Positions 61,397-64,000 of a stretch of 64,000 nt of DNA are shown in pieces. The DNA is taken from positions 2,902,501 through 2,966,500 of the forward strand of contig CP127384.1 in the NCBI GenBank assembly GCA_030285985.1, given 5' to 3'. Source of the DNA: Aquidulcibacter paucihalophilus (GTDB lineage: Bacteria; Pseudomonadota; Alphaproteobacteria; Caulobacterales; Caulobacteraceae). Every line of letters begins with the position of its first letter. Position 1 is the stretch's first letter. The notes beneath the pieces were generated by a model. It made no database searches and had not been told where the DNA came from. It saw nothing but the letters and a program-made list of their open reading frames with translations. Made by a program: the position numbers and the translations under genes.

Positions 61397-63574
61397 ATGG
61401 AAAACTTCAAGATCGACGTCGACGCCGACGGCATCGCCCTGATCACCTTCGACGTCCCCGGACGGTCGATGAACACCCTGACCTCCGGCGTCATGGCCGA
61501 GATCCCGCAGTGGGTCGAACGGGTAAAGACCGACGACGCCATCAAGGGCGCGGTCCTGACCTCGGGCAAGGCGAGCGGCTTCTGCGCCGGTGCCGACCTC
61601 GGCGACATGGCCGGCGGCATGCTGGCCGGCGGTTCGCTGCAGGACGCCTATGATGCGGGCTGGAAGCTGAACGGTGCCCTGCGGGCGCTGGAGACCTGCG
61701 GCAAGCCGGTGGCGGCCGCGATCAACGGCCTGGCCCTCGGCGGCGGTCTCGAGCTGACGCTGGCCTGCCACTACCGCGTCGTCGCCGACGACTCGAAGAT
61801 CCAGCTCGGCCTGCCCGAGATCAAGGTCGGCCTGTTCCCCGGCGGCGGCGGCACCCAGCGGCTGACCCGCCTGATCGGCGTGCAGGCGGCGATGACGGCG
61901 ATGAGCGCCGGCTCGTCCTGGCGTCCGAAGGATGCCAAGGGCGCGGGTGTGGTCCATGAGGTCGTGGCCCGGGGCTCGGAAGTCGAGGCCGCGAAGGCCT
62001 GGATCAAGGGCGGCGGCAAGGCCGTGCAGCCGTGGGACGACAAGGGCTTCAAACAGCCCGGCGGCGGCCCCTACCACCCGGCCGGCATCCAGAGCTTCCT
62101 CGTCGGCAACGCCATGCTGCGCAAGCAGTCCTACGGCAACTATCCGGCCGTTCTGAACCTGATGAAGGCCGTCTACGAAGGCATCCAGGTCCCGATGGAC
62201 GCGGCCCTGCGCATCGAGACCCGCTACTTCATCAAGACCCTGATGACGCCGCAGGCCCAGGCCATGATCCGCTCGCTGTTCCTGTCCAAGCAGGAGCTCG
62301 ACAAGGGCGCTGTCCGCCCGGCGGGCGTGCCGAAGTCGGATCCGAAGAAGGTCACCGTCATCGGTGCCGGCATGATGGGCGCGGGTATCGCCTATGTGCA
62401 GGCGCTGGCCGGCATCGAGACCATCCTGATCGACCGCACCCAGGAGGACGCCGACAAGGGCAAGGCCCACGTCGCCGACCTGCTGAAGAAGCGCCTCTCG
62501 CGCGGCCAGATCACGCAGGAGAAGTTTGACGCCCTGCTCGGCTCGGTCACCGCGACGACCGACTACGACCTGATCAAGGGCTCGGACCTGGTCATCGAGG
62601 CCGTGTTCGAGAACCGCGAGATCAAGGCCGATGTGACGAAGCGCGCCGAGGCCCAGCTGGCCCCGGGTGCCGTGTTCGGCTCCAACACCTCGACCCTGCC
62701 GATCACCGGCCTGGCCGAAGCGTCCGTCCGGCCCGAGGACTTCATCGGCATCCACTTCTTCTCGCCCGTCGACAAGATGATGCTGGTCGAGGTCATTCTC
62801 GGCGAGAAGACCGGCGAGGCGGCGATCGCGAAGTCGCTGGACTACATCATGAAGATCAAGAAGACCCCGATCGTCGTCAACGACGGCCGCGGCTTCTACA
62901 CCTCGCGCTGCTTCGGCACCTATGTGGCCGAAGGCATGGCCATGCTGGAAGAGGGCTATGCCCCCGCCCTGATCGACAACATCGGCCGCATGACCGGCAT
63001 GCCCCGTGGCCCGCTGGAAATGCACGACGACGTGGCCCTCGACCTGTCGGTCAAGATCGCCAAACAGACGGCGCTCGACCTCGGCGACAAATACCAGCCC
63101 CTGCCCGGCTCCCACATCGTCCAGAAGATGGTCGAGGAGCTCGGCCGCTACGGCCGCAAGAACGGCATGGGCTTCTATGACTACGACCAGAAGCCCAAGA
63201 AGATCTGGGCCGGTCTGGCCGGCCTGGCACCGGTGAAGATCAACGACTCCACGCCGGAGCTGGTCGAGGACCAGAAGCAGCGCCTGCTGTATCGCCAGGC
63301 CGTCGAGGTCGCGCGTTGCTGGGAAGAGGGCGTCATCGACGACCCGCGCGAGGCCGATGTCGGCGCCATCCTGGCCTGGGGCTTCGCGCCCTGGACCGGC
63401 GGCCCGATCACCATGATCGACCAGACGGGCCTCAAGGCCTTTGTGGCCCAGGCGGACGATTACGCCGACCGCTACGGCGACCGCTTCAAGGTCCCGCAGC
63501 TGCTGCGCGACATGGCCGCCAAGGGCGAAACCTTCTACGGAAACTTCGCCGGGAAGCAGAAGGCCGCGGCCTGA
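61397..63574 (+). CDS. fadJ: bifunctional enoyl-CoA hydratase/3-hydroxyacyl-CoA dehydrogenase
   Basis: Two steps of beta-oxidation in 725 residues. The N-terminal crotonase region has [17 protein letters not shown] and [16 protein letters not shown] with [18 protein letters not shown]. The NAD domain follows at about 315 ([20 protein letters not shown]), then [26 protein letters not shown] and the C-terminal dehydrogenase repeats. It is co-transcribed with the thiolase gene. FadB or FadJ type cannot be separated with certainty. Confidence 0.95.
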   Translation: MENFKIDVDADGIALITFDVPGRSMNTLTSGVMAEIPQWVERVKTDDAIKGAVLTSGKASGFCAGADLGDMAGGMLAGGSLQDAYDAGWKLNGALRALETCGKPVAAAINGLALGGGLELTLACHYRVVADDSKIQLGLPEIKVGLFPGGGGTQRLTRLIGVQAAMTAMSAGSSWRPKDAKGAGVVHEVVARGSEVEAAKAWIKGGGKAVQPWDDKGFKQPGGGPYHPAGIQSFLVGNAMLRKQSYGNYPAVLNLMKAVYEGIQVPMDAALRIETRYFIKTLMTPQAQAMIRSLFLSKQELDKGAVRPAGVPKSDPKKVTVIGAGMMGAGIAYVQALAGIETILIDRTQEDADKGKAHVADLLKKRLSRGQITQEKFDALLGSVTATTDYDLIKGSDLVIEAVFENREIKADVTKRAEAQLAPGAVFGSNTSTLPITGLAEASVRPEDFIGIHFFSPVDKMMLVEVILGEKTGEAAIAKSLDYIMKIKKTPIVVNDGRGFYTSRCFGTYVAEGMAMLEEGYAPALIDNIGRMTGMPRGPLEMHDDVALDLSVKIAKQTALDLGDKYQPLPGSHIVQKMVEELGRYGRKNGMGFYDYDQKPKKIWAGLAGLAPVKINDSTPELVEDQKQRLLYRQAVEVARCWEEGVIDDPREADVGAILAWGFAPWTGGPITMIDQTGLKAFVAQADDYADRYGDRFKVPQLLRDMAAKGETFYGNFAGKQKAAA

Positions 63575-63582
63575 TTTTGGCA

Positions 63583-63609
63583 CCTCCCTCCCCGTCACGG
63601 GGAGGGAGG
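63583..63609. terminator. hairpin after the fadJ-type gene
   Basis: Perfect 11-base arms CCTCCCTCCCC and GGGGAGGGAGG around GTCAC, starting 9 bases after the stop. There is no T-tract; it may be a factor-assisted terminator, a transcript stabiliser or a common intergenic repeat. Confidence 0.6.
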
Positions 63610-63680
63610 GCCGCTCACCACCCGCTTGACGTTCGCGGCTTTCGGCTCCACCGGTCGCTCCTGAAACCGGGAGCCTCCGC

Positions 63681-64000
63681 ATGATCCGCACCCTCGCTCT
63701 TGCCCTGCTGCTCGGCGGTGTCGCCTCGACGGCCGAGGCCCAGAATCTGATCATCCACGGCGGTCCGATCTACACCGGCGTCGACGGCGCACCGCCCGCC
63801 CAACAGGTGACCGTGGTCGACGGACGCATCACCTATGTCGGGCCGATGCGGCTCGAGCAGTCTCCGCCCGACGAGTACATCGACCTCAAGGGCGCCGCCC
63901 TGTTCCCCGGCTTCACCGACGGCCACGCCCACCTCGACGGTGTCGGCTGGCGCGAGTTGACGCTGAACCTCGAGGGCTCGACCTCGGTCGCCGAGGCGAT
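63681..64000 (+). CDS. secreted amidohydrolase, truncated by window end
   Basis: The first 106 codons of a larger gene. A signal peptide ([15 protein letters not shown]) is followed by the amidohydrolase opening [17 protein letters not shown] and the metal-site strand [20 protein letters not shown] with two His ligands. It fits the amidohydrolase-3/YtcJ-like group. The catalytic barrel lies beyond the window, so substrate is unknown. Confidence 0.85.
   Translation, partial: MIRTLALALLLGGVASTAEAQNLIIHGGPIYTGVDGAPPAQQVTVVDGRITYVGPMRLEQSPPDEYIDLKGAALFPGFTDGHAHLDGVGWRELTLNLEGSTSVAEA

Noticed and set aside
61181..63754. Minus-strand open frame of 857 codons opposite fadJ
   Set aside because: Composition is a mirror of the coding strand, while the plus strand has full crotonase and dehydrogenase motifs.

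Overview
This window is GC-rich, densely coded bacterial chromosome. It has no phage, plasmid or large island. Gene content and order point to Caulobacterales within the Alphaproteobacteria, and Brevundimonas or a close relative is my best guess (inference). The supporting signs are an SOS-controlled imuA-imuB-dnaE2 cassette with an alphaproteobacterial GTTC-N7-GTTC LexA box, the rnd-lptC-lptA-lptB and rpoN-hpf-ptsN blocks, the aroA-cmk-rpsA-ihfB block, an Hsp20-DUF1150 pair and a TadG-like von Willebrand protein.

Layout. 1-1.9 kb: tyrosine catabolism (hppD) and two small exported or membrane proteins. 2-7.7 kb: mutasome genes imuA, imuB and dnaE2. 7.8-14.6 kb: an acetyltransferase, mscL, ihfB, then the aroA/membrane protein/cmk/rpsA run and a divergent zinc-ribbon protein. 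14.7-16 kb: tRNA-Ala, Hsp20, DUF1150 and a 202-bp inverted-repeat element. 16-23.9 kb: ptsN, hpf, rpoN, a peptidase, a GIY-YIG cassette, lptB, lptA, lptC, rnd and tRNA-Leu. 24-36 kb: housekeeping genes (uppP, fieF, queG, ilvA, rplU-rpmA), a degenerate helix-turn-helix/citrate-synthase protein and small envelope proteins. 36-41 kb: a metal-homeostasis block opened by a perfect Zur-type palindrome. 41-50 kb: envelope and periplasmic proteins (mtgA, an ACE-type peptidase, a TadG-like protein, two OmpA-family proteins) and ugd. 50-64 kb: fatty-acid/thiolase genes, a WYL regulator with a divergent GST, an otsB-GH15-otsA trehalose operon, kdsD, a CAP-domain lipoprotein, a thiolase/fadB-type pair and a truncated amidohydrolase.

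Working together. The metal block joins an uncharacterised six-helix membrane protein and a His-rich cation exporter directly behind the Zur-like site, followed by a His-rich COG0523 GTPase translationally coupled to a beta-propeller protein and an exported beta-carbonic anhydrase. The trehalose operon encodes synthesis (OtsA, OtsB) and a GH15 hydrolase in one coupled unit.

The most unusual features are non-coding or degenerate. They are: a five-copy dispersed palindrome whose stem changes are compensatory; a 490-bp GIY-YIG cassette bounded by inverted REP-like ends; a 202-bp element with long terminal inverted repeats; a citrate-synthase homologue that appears to start at CTG and lacks the catalytic residues; and a TadG-type protein with two phage-like domains inserted into its von Willebrand region. 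Antisense open frames up to about 1000 codons are high-GC shadows and are left out.
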